A stretch of DNA of 28,791 nucleotides from an uncultured Lachnospiraceae bacterium (GCA_905236545.1 CAJOQO010000079.1:1-28791), one strand, 5' to 3'; positions 1 through 9,676 are shown, numbered from the stretch's first letter. A program made the numbers and translations. The notes: a model not told the origin generated them from the sequence alone.

Positions 1-579
1 ATCGATGATCCGGAGGACGACTTCGTTCCTTCGGGAGGCACGATATGGAGGGGAGCCGTCTCCTCCCGCGGACGAATCACGTTTACAAATCGTCTGGCAG
101 ATTTCACTGTCGCAAAAACACTGCGCTCCGGTGACCCGCAGCACAGATTTGTATTCTGCCTTCTCGGCCCGAATCATCTTCCCCTGCGCGGCGTTTCTTA
201 TTATCTGGTCGGGGAAGACGGGAATCTGACCGGGACGGATCCGAATAAGACTGATGAAAACGGTCATTTTACACTGAGCGGAGGAGAGAGAGCCATATTC
301 TGCGCGCTTGAAAAAGACGCTGTTTTCAGTGTGCGCGAAGAAAGAGAGATGGGATACCGGCAGCTGATCCCGGCTGAAGAGTCAGGTTATACGGATCTTG
401 TGGTGAAGAATGGTATTCCCACCCTTTTATTTGAAAATGAGCAGACAGATGTCAGGCTTTTCGTTCCGGCACTGGGCGGATCCGGGATCGTTCTTACGCT
501 TTGCATCGGAATCGGCGGGATGTTTGTCTGGGGATGGATCATCGTGGCAGGCATAAAAAAGAAAGGGCACGGATCATGA
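1..579 (+). CDS. C-terminal part of a membrane-anchored surface protein with Cna-B-like repeats (5' end outside window)
   Basis: Frame 1 is open from the first base to the TGA at 577-579, giving the last 192 residues of a larger protein. Residues 1-32 look like the end of one beta-sandwich repeat, closing on FTN with Asn30. Residues about 34-150 form a complete repeat: start TVAKTL (Lys39), middle SVREE (Glu113), end LFENE (Asn146). This Lys/Glu/Asn spacing resembles Cna-B or pilin domains that make internal Lys-Asn isopeptide bonds; bond formation is inferred. A sorting-signal-like tail follows: VPALGG (155-160), a hydrophobic segment at about 163-185, then KKK. The pentapeptide is not a canonical LPXTG, so wall linkage by sortase is uncertain, but membrane anchoring is likely. 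The stop overlaps the next start (ATGA), indicating one operon. Ligand and role cannot be read from the sequence. Confidence 0.85.
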   Translation: MDDPEDDFVPSGGTIWRGAVSSRGRITFTNRLADFTVAKTLRSGDPQHRFVFCLLGPNHLPLRGVSYYLVGEDGNLTGTDPNKTDENGHFTLSGGERAIFCALEKDAVFSVREEREMGYRQLIPAEESGYTDLVVKNGIPTLLFENEQTDVRLFVPALGGSGIVLTLCIGIGGMFVWGWIIVAGIKKKGHGS

Positions 580-3500
580 GAAAAAACAGGGAAGGGAAGA
601 TGAGAGAAACAAGGTTGAGGCGAAGGGCTGCGGCTTGCGGCATGTCGATTCTGCTGAGTCTGACAGGTCTGATATCCGTGCCGGGGGTAGAGACGGAACG
701 GGAGATAACCCGTCTGAAGCCGTCGGATGCGACAACGCAGACCATCCGGGAAACGGAGTTTACCGGGTCGGAGGCGGATACTTCCCGCGAACCGGAAGGG
801 CTGGCGCCAGGAGGATCGGACGGGATCGATCCTTCCATGCCGGAAGGGGCGGCGCCCGGAGAAACGGACGGAATGGATCTTCCGGCACCGGATGAAACGG
901 AGTCTGACGGAGCAGGTTTTTCAGCGCCGGATGAAACGGAGCGTACGGCCCCTGCCGGCATGAATCTGCCCGGACCGGATGAGCCGGTCCTCGCCGGGCC
1001 GGTGGAACTGAATACGGGAGGACTGATCCTGGATCCGAACATGGGAAGCCAGGCGGGCTGCGTGCCGGATGCACTCTTTGACGATGCACAGAATCCGGAT
1101 ACGGAGTTTCCGGAAACAGAAGCTTTGGTTTTCCTTGACGGCGGAATCAGGAAAAAAGGATTGGATACAGAGCATCCCGTAAAGGATAAGCTGTCGGATA
1201 CGGAGCCGGAGAATACGGACGGCCAGGGTACGGAAAAAAAGGATGCGGGAAAGCCGGATCCTCTCATTCAGGGGCCGGAAGAAGACCCGGATCCGGAGGC
1301 TGCAGAGCGTGGAGGAACCGCTTCTGAGACCGAGAGCGAAGGAGAGATGGCGCCTGCGCTCTACGGCTATGAGCATTCTCTGACGCTCAGGGAGCTGGCG
1401 CTTCTTCCCGAAGAAATCGCGGGTGCTGCTACGGAAATCGATCCGGATCAGCTCCATGTGCGTGGAAGGGCAGACGGCATGCTGATGGCTGCTGCGGAAG
1501 AGCTCTCTCTGTGGACCTGCTCAGATTATTATGTAAATGAGCCGGATCTTCATCATGTCTCGAAAACGGATGACTTTTCCCTGAAATATCAGATTGAATT
1601 CCATACATCGACCGATCTGGAGGAAGGAAGCGTGGAGATCAGGGTTCCGGAGGCGCTTCTCAGGGACCGGTCTTCCCAGGCTGTCAATCCCTGTCAGATC
1701 GGCGTCCCGAAAGGAACGCCGGACGCGTTTGCCGAAAGCCTGAACAGTCCCTTTAACTGGTATCGAGACACTGCGGAGGAAAGCCTGGTATTCTTCAATT
1801 ATCGTCCGATCGCTTCCGGAACCAACACTGCGTTCCAGGTTCTTTATCATCCGGTAGAGATCTTTTCCCTGACGGACGGATCCGAATGGACTGTCACACC
1901 GCAGATTGAGGTTCGCCTGTCAGACGGATCGAAGCAGAGCCGTTCCATGGAGGAACTGAGCGGAAGCATCGACTCGGGAGCGGAGCTTTTGTCAGCCAGC
2001 GCGGATGCATTTTCCGACGGTACGATCAGCTGCATGCCTGCCCTCTATACGAAGGATCAGGTACAGAGAGTGCTCGGCGGCAGCCTTCCCGCATATCTGA
2101 ACGGGCAGGAGAAGGAATGGCTGTTCGTTGCGTGGAGGATCGACAGCCAGGGGCAGTTCAGCCAGCCATGGACGATGCAGATCGACGGGGAACTGTCCGC
2201 CTCCGGGGTCAGCGGAACGGATGACTCCTTTGTGGTGGGGAGCATCACACGGATCGCGGGTGCGGCGGAGGGAAGCACGGGGGACGGAAGCATCGTGAGC
2301 CGGTACGTTCCACAGGAGCGAGGCTTTGCGATTGCGGCGCTTTCTTCTCAGGATCTGAGCCGGTATACCGGTCCCGGAAGGTTTCATCTTCTGACAACGG
2401 TCGTTACTGCTGTGCGGAAGCGGGCGCTGAAGAACAATGCGTCCGTAATCAAGCTGGATGCGGCTCTTGCGCTGACTCCGTCGGACGGGCTCGATGAGGT
2501 CAGCACAAACACCGCGCCGGCATCCTGGACATTTGTTGACTACGAATGGAAATACAGGGGAAACGATGTCGGAATCTTTGCCTGGACCGGGGAGCCTTCC
2601 TCCGGCGGAACGGTTTCCTATAACAGGCGCAGCGTCTCTCTGAGCGGGTGGGTCAATGAATACCGCCTTATGAAGGAATCCGGAAAGGAGGCGGGAAGTG
2701 TTCCTCTGAGAATCCGGTCTGAATGCAGGGGATATGCCTGCACGCATGAGACAGAGGGAAGCGCGGCGGGAAGCTACAAAGACGGATGCGGCTATGAGGT
2801 TACGACGGTGGATGACGCCTTGTATCTCGCAGGCCTGAGTGACGAAGCAGGCCAGGGCGTACAGCTTCTTGGCGCGCAGGATTACTATTATACGGATGTG
2901 ACTGTCAGTATCAGGGACAGGGGGATGGATGTCTATGAGGACCGGACCTGTGCGCCGATGCCGGAGGAAGAATGTCCCGGCGCGGACCGTTCCACAACGA
3001 TATGGGCCATGTATGAGAATTCCGATGATTTTGAACTGGCGGCAGAGCTTCCGTGGAACAGCTCCGGCAGGATCAGCTATACCTTCCCGAAGCAGCAGCT
3101 CCAGAGAAAGATCTGGAGAGTAAAGGTGGTTCATCATGCTGCAGACTATGACTCCTTCTGCACCATCGATTCCAGACTCTGTATAAAGCCGGGCAGCCCG
3201 GTGTGTGAAAGGCTTCTCTCGCAGGCCGGACCGGACACGCTGACGGCTTTTGAGGTGGAACATCTTGGGTCGGTGCTGGCAAGAAGCACGGGGGGAGATT
3301 CACAGGAATGGTTCCATGACACCTCAGACGAACAGTATGATGAGGATTCCGAACCGGGACTCGCAGACCTGACAAGATTCCTGTACGGGATCTTTTCGAT
3401 GAGGGCGAATTCCTTTGCCCGCCTCACTTCCCTGAAAAAGCATGCGAAGGCGGTTAAGTCTGTTTCCCGGGAAAATGACCCTGTAAACGGCTGTATCCGC

Positions 3501-6500
3501 CTGACCTGTACGATAGGTGCTGTGGAAGGATACCGGATCTACAGCAAAGAAGCGGCGCAGCGGATCGCGGCAGGAAATGTGCAGCTGACAGCGCCGGACC
3601 GAAGGTCCTACAGAATCTATGATCTGCTTCCGGCGGGAGTGACGCTGGATCCCTCGGTTTTGCCGAAGGCCGGTCTGGTGATGGGAGACAGCGATCAGGA
3701 TCTGGTGACCGCTTCCCTGTGGAACTGCAGGGATGTGAGTGTGCGGATCGATCCGGAGACGGGAGTGATCCCGGACTGGAAGCATACCGGCCGGCAGATG
3801 GTGATCCTGGATGTAACGATCGGTCTGGAGGAAGAGTCGGTTCCCCGGATGAATGGAGAGATGTGGCTGAACGGGGCAGGTGTTCAGTTCAGCGCTGTCT
3901 GTCCGTACCGCGATCTGAAACGCATGAAGACCATGCCCAATATCGCCGCCGTTATGCCGGGAGAGCGGCCGGAGGATCCTGACATGCAGCTGATCGGAAC
4001 GGAGGATGAGGTATCCTGCGACGATGGGTGTGTGATTTCGTTTTCCGGAGAGGATAAGAGGCAGCTGGAGGTATTCGGGGCGGATATTGACTCTGACCAT
4101 GTCACTTCGCTCAGAACCGTACTGTATGCCCTCGCCCGATGTGACAGCGATCAGGCGGTCAGTCTGACAGACGGAATCGATCTTACCGTCAGGCCGGACG
4201 GGGATCTGTATTCAGACTGGGAAAGGAGCGCTGTTGTCGGCGAGGAGGATCCGTATTCCTACCGGATCGATGTGACAAATGTCTCAACCCAGCCCATCTC
4301 CGGGATTGTTGTTCTGGCGCATCTGGAGATTGCCGGGGAAGAAAGAAGGACGGCTGAGAGCGGCCGCATCTTCGATGAGGATTCCTGGCAGGGCGTCCTG
4401 CGATCGGTCGATGTCCGGGACGCGCAGCGTATGGGAATCGTTCCTGTTGTCTGGCTGAATGAGGACCGTCATGCCCCGCTTCCCGGAGAAGGGCATCCGC
4501 CGGATGATGTTCTGAAAGCGGAGAATGGCTGGGTCCGGCTGGAAAGCTGGGATCAGGAGAAAACGGCGTGCTCCGTTGCGGTAGAGCTTCGAAGAAAAGA
4601 AGACGGCAGCAGCTTCTGCCTGGAGATGGGCGACTGCGTCAGGCTGTTCCTTCGCATGGATGCGCCCGGGATCGGCGAGGGAGAAGGAAAGACAAACGCG
4701 GAGCATGCTTATCAGTGCGTGTCATTTTACAGCACAAGTCCGGATGAGCCGGAGGGCGATCTTGTGCAGGGGAATGCCGTGGAAGTGACGTTGAAAAAGA
4801 AGAAGACGCTGATCGTGGAGAAGGTTCTGGCAAATGAGCCGTCCCACGCGCAGAAAAAGGATGCCTTTGTGTTCCGGCTGACGGCAAACGGCAGTGCCGC
4901 CGCGCTTCATGAATACCGTCTGGAGACCCGCACGGAGGACGCGGAGGGAAGAACGGTGTGGTCGGAGGACGGCAATCTTCACACAACCGGCAGGGAAGGA
5001 CTGTTTCAGCTGGCGGCAGGCCAGCGGGCGGTCTTTGAGGAGATGGCAGGAGCCGATGACCTCGAGGCTGAGGAGATCAGATCCTCCTGTTATGAGCTCA
5101 ATATGCAGGAGGAGACTGCTTCGGAAGGAAGAGTATGCCGGTTTGAAAACACCTGGTATCCGACCCTGTATCTGACGAAGAAGGTACTGGGGGTTCCGGA
5201 AGGAACCATCCTGCCGGAGGATGCGTTCCGCGTGCGTGTAACATCCGGCGGGAACAGTCTTGCCGGAAGGCCGTACTGGACGGTGGATCCTGAGAAAGGC
5301 CTGGTGGAGAATCAGGTTCTGGAGGAGCATCAGATTGATGAGGACAGCTGTGTGCTGCTGCATGCAGGGGAGACGATCGCTTTGCATCCCGGGGAGGCCG
5401 GATGCAGCTTTGAGGCAGTGGAGGACAGCGCATGTACGGGAGAAGGGACGGACTACGCAAAAGTTGACTGTGAAAAGAGCGGAATCCTTTTACCGGAGGA
5501 AACGGCTGTCACGCTCGAAAATGCGTGGAGATGGAAGGAACTTCATCTCCGGAAGGAGGTTCTGCACAGAGAGGCGGCTCTTTGCAATGAAGCCTTTTCC
5601 TTCCGCCTTTGGAAGATGAAGGAAGGATTCGAGGCGGCGGCATTTGATCCGGACCATCCGGATCTGTCTGCGGTGCCGGTGCCGGGAATCGAGGGAGTGA
5701 TGGAGGATACCGGATTCGTGACAGATGCGCAGGGGGGCTTCAGCCTTGTGTGCGCCGGCAGGGAGATCACCCTGAAGCATCTGGAGGCTCTTGCGTCTTA
5801 CGTAGTTCAGGAGACGGACTGTCCCGCGGACTATGCGATGATGAACCGGGGATGTACGTCAGCTGTCATGCCGCTTCTGGGGAGCGGAAAAAGCGTGGTG
5901 ATCCGGAACAGCTGGAAGAAAAGAAGCCTTGAAGTATCCAAGGCGGTTTTATCCGGCGTAAGGAAAAACCGGACAACGGTATTCACTCCGGGATATCCGG
6001 GAACCATTTCTCCGGAAGACGCGATGAAGCCATTGTTCTCTTACTCCTCAGCACAGATGACCGGCTTCACGGTGACATTTCCCTGCGCGGTTTCCCTGAT
6101 CGGGGACGAGCGCCTGCGCGTGATATCCGGAGACAGGGACATCGGATCCTTCCGGGGCTCCATAGCAGCCGGAACCACAAGAACCTACAGCGGCTGCTCC
6201 CAGGTATCTTTCGAACTGTGGAGACTTACGGAAAACAACAAGAAAGGCTTCTTCTTCTATTTCAGTCCGGTCTTTGGAGAGAATCAAAGCGGAGGGGCTG
6301 ACAACAGCGGAAAGACCTTTACCTTTCTTCTGGAGCGATCAGACGCGTCCGGAACGATGCAGCCTTCTTCGGATACCCCCTATCTCAGATCAGACGGGAG
6401 GCAGCTCAGGACAGATCAGGATGGACGGTTTACGCTGGAAGGAGGAATGAAGGCCACCTTTACGGATCTTGATACGGAAGGCACCCGGTGGAGAGTGACG

Positions 6501-8300
6501 GAGACTCCTGATCCGGCCTGCCCGCAGGCCTATCCCGCAGGGCTTGCTCCGCAGAGCGGAACGCTCGGGGACGGCGGGGAGGATATGGCGCATGCTCTGT
6601 TTATCAATGGACAGGATTGCCAGGGGATGGTCCGGAAGCAGTTTACGGCTGCTTCGGGAGACCAGGAGGCTCAGGACTATCTGGAGGCCGAGCAGGCAAA
6701 GGGAGGCGCGTCTTCCCTCCGGACGGTTTTCCTGATCGAGATGGAGCAGGGAGGGGCATTCGCTCCTCTCACAGGTCCTGTCAGCGTGGCGGATGCTTCA
6801 GACGGATCACTGCAAAGATGCGAGTTGACAGACGGCCGGATCTGCCTGTCCGAACAGCAGACCCTCCTTCTGTCCGGGTTTCCCGAGGGATGCAGGTTCC
6901 GGGTTTCCGAGCAGAAGGGAGGAACATGGATGCGGGACGGTGTGGTCTATGACATGATCTGCACTGCGCCGGGCAGAGACGCGCAGGCCTCAGGCAGTCT
7001 CTCCCCGCAGATGACGGATCTTGTGTTTGTCAATGAGATTCACAGTGTAAAGCCTTCTCAGGAAACCCTGATCGTAAAGAAGTTTCCTCCGGAAAGCCAC
7101 GGATGGGATCAGGTTCCGGACGGAGCCGTACTTGCGTTTTGCCTGGAGCGGTATGAGGGGGGAGACTGGATTCCGGCAGAAGGCGTGGACTGGGTGCAGT
7201 GGCTGAACGGATCTGCCATCGGTCCGATCCGGCAGACCGGCGCGGACGGTATCATAAGGCTTGTCAGGGAGCCTTCTTCCTCGGAAGCATCTGCAGCGGG
7301 TTATCCGGTTCTTCCGGCTGCTGTCTCGGACGGCAGCGTGCGGAGTGAACTGTATTATCTGGAGCACGAGGCGCAGGAGGGAGACCTGCGTGTCAGGGAG
7401 GTTCCGGATCTGTCGGATCCGTCCTTCGGCATGATGATCGGATGTGAAGGCAATACCTTTGTCAATGAAAATGAGATGGACAGCTGTGTGGTGGAGAAGC
7501 AGACAGATGTTAAGAGCGATCAGGAGTTTACCATACAGATTCTTCAAAAGCTTCAGGGGCTGAGCCTTCCGGGAAAGTATCTGCCTTATACGCTGCGCGA
7601 TGCGGCGACCCGGGAAGTGACAGGAAATGGAAAGACGGATGCGCAGGGCTGTTTCCGGATCAGGGGAGGACAGCAGGCAGTTTTTTCCTTTGCCAGGGGA
7701 AGCAGCTGGGAAATATCGGAAAAGAACAGCGGAAACTGGACGCTTTCCTCCTGTACGATGGAGAACGCGGTCCTTGCACCGGCGGACACGCCAGGAGGCA
7801 TGGAATTTGAGATCGAAGTGATCCGACATGACGTGACGCTTACATCCGAACTTCTGTCCTCACAGCTGACCGATCCGGCCACGGGAGGGATTCTTGATTT
7901 CTCTTCCCTGGACATCACGATCCCGCATTATGTGAAAAGAGGAGACGAGCTTCTTGAGATCACACAGATCGGAGAAGGGCTGTTCAGCGGTTCCGACATC
8001 CGGTCGGTTACCATCGGACAGGGAATCCGGTCGATCGGGGCGGAGGCATTCAGCGATTGCTATAATCTGTGCCGGGTTTCTCTTCCGGATTCCCTGGAAT
8101 CCATTGGCGATTACTGCTTTTTCATGACTTCGATCCGTACGCTGGAGATTCCGTCCAGGGTGAAGGAGGTCGGGGAAGACGTGACGGGGGCATGCTATTA
8201 TCTGGAGCAGGTTATAATTCATCAGAATCAGTCAGAAAGCCCTCTTTCCGGCTATGAATGGAGTGACGGAGCAGATATCAGTGTTGTTTTTACAGGATAA
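576..8300 (+). CDS. Giant secreted multi-domain surface protein: Cna-B-like repeats and C-terminal BspA-type LRR
   Basis: About 2574 aa. The start at 576 overlaps the upstream stop (ATGA); an in-frame ATG at 600 behind GGGAAGGGAAG is a plausible alternative. Either start gives a signal peptide: Arg-rich n-region, then a hydrophobic core at about residues 20-37. Residues about 45-265 are low complexity, rich in Pro, Asp, Glu and Thr with loose PDETE-like repeats, probably a stalk. Residues about 265-1405 look beta-rich and are not assigned. Seven consecutive repeats begin near 1411, 1530, 1655, 1784, 2017, 2162 and 2303; each opens with a (V/L)xK segment, and all but the last close with an (F/L/I)xN segment, as in the upstream protein. 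Residues about 2439-2574 match the LRR_5/BspA pattern (TIGQGIRSIGAEAFSDC). No transmembrane segment, sorting motif or wall-binding repeat is seen at the end. Probable adhesin-like extracellular protein; ligand unknown. Confidence 0.85.
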   Translation: MRKNREGKMRETRLRRRAAACGMSILLSLTGLISVPGVETEREITRLKPSDATTQTIRETEFTGSEADTSREPEGLAPGGSDGIDPSMPEGAAPGETDGMDLPAPDETESDGAGFSAPDETERTAPAGMNLPGPDEPVLAGPVELNTGGLILDPNMGSQAGCVPDALFDDAQNPDTEFPETEALVFLDGGIRKKGLDTEHPVKDKLSDTEPENTDGQGTEKKDAGKPDPLIQGPEEDPDPEAAERGGTASETESEGEMAPALYGYEHSLTLRELALLPEEIAGAATEIDPDQLHVRGRADGMLMAAAEELSLWTCSDYYVNEPDLHHVSKTDDFSLKYQIEFHTSTDLEEGSVEIRVPEALLRDRSSQAVNPCQIGVPKGTPDAFAESLNSPFNWYRDTAEESLVFFNYRPIASGTNTAFQVLYHPVEIFSLTDGSEWTVTPQIEVRLSDGSKQSRSMEELSGSIDSGAELLSASADAFSDGTISCMPALYTKDQVQRVLGGSLPAYLNGQEKEWLFVAWRIDSQGQFSQPWTMQIDGELSASGVSGTDDSFVVGSITRIAGAAEGSTGDGSIVSRYVPQERGFAIAALSSQDLSRYTGPGRFHLLTTVVTAVRKRALKNNASVIKLDAALALTPSDGLDEVSTNTAPASWTFVDYEWKYRGNDVGIFAWTGEPSSGGTVSYNRRSVSLSGWVNEYRLMKESGKEAGSVPLRIRSECRGYACTHETEGSAAGSYKDGCGYEVTTVDDALYLAGLSDEAGQGVQLLGAQDYYYTDVTVSIRDRGMDVYEDRTCAPMPEEECPGADRSTTIWAMYENSDDFELAAELPWNSSGRISYTFPKQQLQRKIWRVKVVHHAADYDSFCTIDSRLCIKPGSPVCERLLSQAGPDTLTAFEVEHLGSVLARSTGGDSQEWFHDTSDEQYDEDSEPGLADLTRFLYGIFSMRANSFARLTSLKKHAKAVKSVSRENDPVNGCIRLTCTIGAVEGYRIYSKEAAQRIAAGNVQLTAPDRRSYRIYDLLPAGVTLDPSVLPKAGLVMGDSDQDLVTASLWNCRDVSVRIDPETGVIPDWKHTGRQMVILDVTIGLEEESVPRMNGEMWLNGAGVQFSAVCPYRDLKRMKTMPNIAAVMPGERPEDPDMQLIGTEDEVSCDDGCVISFSGEDKRQLEVFGADIDSDHVTSLRTVLYALARCDSDQAVSLTDGIDLTVRPDGDLYSDWERSAVVGEEDPYSYRIDVTNVSTQPISGIVVLAHLEIAGEERRTAESGRIFDEDSWQGVLRSVDVRDAQRMGIVPVVWLNEDRHAPLPGEGHPPDDVLKAENGWVRLESWDQEKTACSVAVELRRKEDGSSFCLEMGDCVRLFLRMDAPGIGEGEGKTNAEHAYQCVSFYSTSPDEPEGDLVQGNAVEVTLKKKKTLIVEKVLANEPSHAQKKDAFVFRLTANGSAAALHEYRLETRTEDAEGRTVWSEDGNLHTTGREGLFQLAAGQRAVFEEMAGADDLEAEEIRSSCYELNMQEETASEGRVCRFENTWYPTLYLTKKVLGVPEGTILPEDAFRVRVTSGGNSLAGRPYWTVDPEKGLVENQVLEEHQIDEDSCVLLHAGETIALHPGEAGCSFEAVEDSACTGEGTDYAKVDCEKSGILLPEETAVTLENAWRWKELHLRKEVLHREAALCNEAFSFRLWKMKEGFEAAAFDPDHPDLSAVPVPGIEGVMEDTGFVTDAQGGFSLVCAGREITLKHLEALASYVVQETDCPADYAMMNRGCTSAVMPLLGSGKSVVIRNSWKKRSLEVSKAVLSGVRKNRTTVFTPGYPGTISPEDAMKPLFSYSSAQMTGFTVTFPCAVSLIGDERLRVISGDRDIGSFRGSIAAGTTRTYSGCSQVSFELWRLTENNKKGFFFYFSPVFGENQSGGADNSGKTFTFLLERSDASGTMQPSSDTPYLRSDGRQLRTDQDGRFTLEGGMKATFTDLDTEGTRWRVTETPDPACPQAYPAGLAPQSGTLGDGGEDMAHALFINGQDCQGMVRKQFTAASGDQEAQDYLEAEQAKGGASSLRTVFLIEMEQGGAFAPLTGPVSVADASDGSLQRCELTDGRICLSEQQTLLLSGFPEGCRFRVSEQKGGTWMRDGVVYDMICTAPGRDAQASGSLSPQMTDLVFVNEIHSVKPSQETLIVKKFPPESHGWDQVPDGAVLAFCLERYEGGDWIPAEGVDWVQWLNGSAIGPIRQTGADGIIRLVREPSSSEASAAGYPVLPAAVSDGSVRSELYYLEHEAQEGDLRVREVPDLSDPSFGMMIGCEGNTFVNENEMDSCVVEKQTDVKSDQEFTIQILQKLQGLSLPGKYLPYTLRDAATREVTGNGKTDAQGCFRIRGGQQAVFSFARGSSWEISEKNSGNWTLSSCTMENAVLAPADTPGGMEFEIEVIRHDVTLTSELLSSQLTDPATGGILDFSSLDITIPHYVKRGDELLEITQIGEGLFSGSDIRSVTIGQGIRSIGAEAFSDCYNLCRVSLPDSLESIGDYCFFMTSIRTLEIPSRVKEVGEDVTGACYYLEQVIIHQNQSESPLSGYEWSDGADISVVFTG

Positions 8301-8345
8301 TCTGTTGTTTGCCGAAATAATTAGCGTAAAACAGGATCTTTACAA

Positions 8346-8374
8346 TTGATTTATAAAAAACTTAATGTTACAAT
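8346..8374 (+). promoter_or_regulatory. Sigma-A type promoter of the liv operon
   Basis: TTGATT (8346-8351) and TACAAT (8369-8374) are separated by exactly 17 bases inside an AT-rich stretch, in contrast to the GC-rich genes around it. Predicted transcription start is near 8381, giving a roughly 40-base leader before the livK start with AGGAGG in it. Confidence 0.75.
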
Positions 8375-8420
8375 ACCTGCAACGTGTTTTTAATTACTGT
8401 TTCAGGAGGAGGTAAACAAG

Positions 8421-9563
8421 ATGAAGAAGATTATTACGGTAGCAGTGACAGGTGCTCTGGCCGCCAGTTTTGTCATGAGCGCGTCCGCTGCTGAAACCAT
8501 TAAGATCGGCGGAATCGGACCGATCACCGGCGCAGCCGCGATCTATGGCTCGAATGTCAAGAACGGCATGGAAATCGCTGTTGAGGATGTGAATGCTTCC
8601 AACCCGGATCTCCAGTTCGAGCTTCAGTTCGAGGATGACGAGCATGATCCGGAAAAGAGCGTCAACGCGTACAATACGCTGAAGGACTGGGGCATGCAGC
8701 TTCTCGGCGGAACCGTTACGACGAGCCCCTGCCTGGCCGTCGGAGCGGAAGCGCTGAATGACAATATGCTCATGCTGACGCCGTCCGCATCCTCCCAGGA
8801 TGTGATCGACCTTGGCGACAATGTATTCCAGGTCTGCTTTACGGATCCCAACCAGGGTTCCGCATCCGCTGACTATATCGCCGAGCAGAAGCTTGGTGAG
8901 AAGATCGGCGTTATCTACAACTCCGCCGACGCGTATTCTTCCGGAATCTATTCGACCTTTATCGCCGAGGCAGAGGCGGTCGGACTGGAAGTTGTCGCGG
9001 AGGAAGCGTTCACGGATGACAATTCCACCGACCTTACCACCCAGGTGCAGTCCTGCCAGAACGCCGGCGCGGATCTGATCTTCCTGCCGATCTACTATAC
9101 TCCGGCAAGCCAGGTCCTGATCGCCGCCGATAAGATGGGCTATGAGCCGAAGTTCTTCGGATGCGATGGTCTGGACGGACTCCTTACGGTTGAGGGCTTT
9201 GATACCTCTCTTGCCGAGGGCGTGATGCTGCTTACCCCGTTCGTTGCGGACGCGGAAGATGATATGACCAAGGACTTCGTTGCGAAGTACGCGGAGAAGA
9301 CGGGCGGCGATGTTCCGAACCAGTTTGCTGCGGACGGCTACGATGTTGTTCAGGTTCTCTACGCTGCCTGCGAGGAAGCGGGCGTGACGGCTGATATGGA
9401 TCCTTCCGAGGTCTGCGAGGCTGTCAAGGCGGTTCTGACCGGCGGAGATTTCTCCTATGACGGACTGACCGGTGCCGGCATGACATGGGATGCGAGCGGT
9501 GCCGTTTCGAAGGATCCGCGCGGAATGGTCATCGAGAACGGAGAGTATGTCAGCCTTGACTGA
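8421..9563 (+). CDS. livK: Branched-chain amino acid ABC transporter, substrate-binding protein
   Basis: 380 aa. The start follows AGGAGG with normal spacing. The protein is a Leu/Ile/Val-binding-type (periplasmic-binding fold type I) solute receptor: the mature N-terminus TIKIGGIGPITGAAAIYG is the family signature, and the length is usual. It captures branched-chain amino acids outside the membrane and hands them to LivHM. The leader is MKKIITVAVTGALAASF followed by an AxA-type site near SASAAE. There is no lipobox cysteine, whereas Gram-positive binding proteins are usually lipoproteins. First gene of livKHMGF, separated from livH by 163 bases of stem-loops while the other genes are nearly contiguous; this fits higher expression of the receptor. 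The exact ligand (Leu, Ile, Val or another amino acid) cannot be told from sequence alone. Confidence 0.93.
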   Translation: MKKIITVAVTGALAASFVMSASAAETIKIGGIGPITGAAAIYGSNVKNGMEIAVEDVNASNPDLQFELQFEDDEHDPEKSVNAYNTLKDWGMQLLGGTVTTSPCLAVGAEALNDNMLMLTPSASSQDVIDLGDNVFQVCFTDPNQGSASADYIAEQKLGEKIGVIYNSADAYSSGIYSTFIAEAEAVGLEVVAEEAFTDDNSTDLTTQVQSCQNAGADLIFLPIYYTPASQVLIAADKMGYEPKFFGCDGLDGLLTVEGFDTSLAEGVMLLTPFVADAEDDMTKDFVAKYAEKTGGDVPNQFAADGYDVVQVLYAACEEAGVTADMDPSEVCEAVKAVLTGGDFSYDGLTGAGMTWDASGAVSKDPRGMVIENGEYVSLD

Positions 9564-9605
9564 TATCAGATGAATGGATCTGACCGGAGAATGGAGAACG
9601 GTCAG

Positions 9606-9649
9606 GGAACTGCGGCGATGCCGTAAATGGTGCATCGCTGCCTTGTTCC
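9606..9649 (+). other. Stem-loop 1 in the livK-livH gap
   Basis: GCGATGC (9615-9621) pairs with GCATCGC (9632-9638) around a 10-base loop. The stem is extended by an outer GGAAC/GTTCC pairing (9606-9610 with 9645-9649). No T-tract follows. Probably an mRNA structure rather than a terminator. Confidence 0.55.
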
Positions 9650-9656
9650 GGATAAT

Positions 9657-9673
9657 GCGGTGTGGGACACCGC
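9657..9673 (+). other. Stem-loop 2 in the livK-livH gap
   Basis: GCGGTGT (9657-9663) and ACACCGC (9667-9673) form a perfect 7-bp stem with a GGG loop. It lies directly between the other two hairpins of this gap. Confidence 0.6.
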
Positions 9674-9676
9674 GGC

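Noticed and set aside
539..1267. 242-codon minus-strand frame opposite the start of the giant surface gene
   Set aside because: It mirrors the low-complexity Pro/Asp/Glu region; the product is a Ser/Pro-rich shadow with no start signal, and the plus-strand gene has a signal peptide and clear domains.
8394..9635. 413-codon minus-strand frame opposite livK
   Set aside because: livK is unmistakable on the plus strand; the reverse frame is open because of codon bias.
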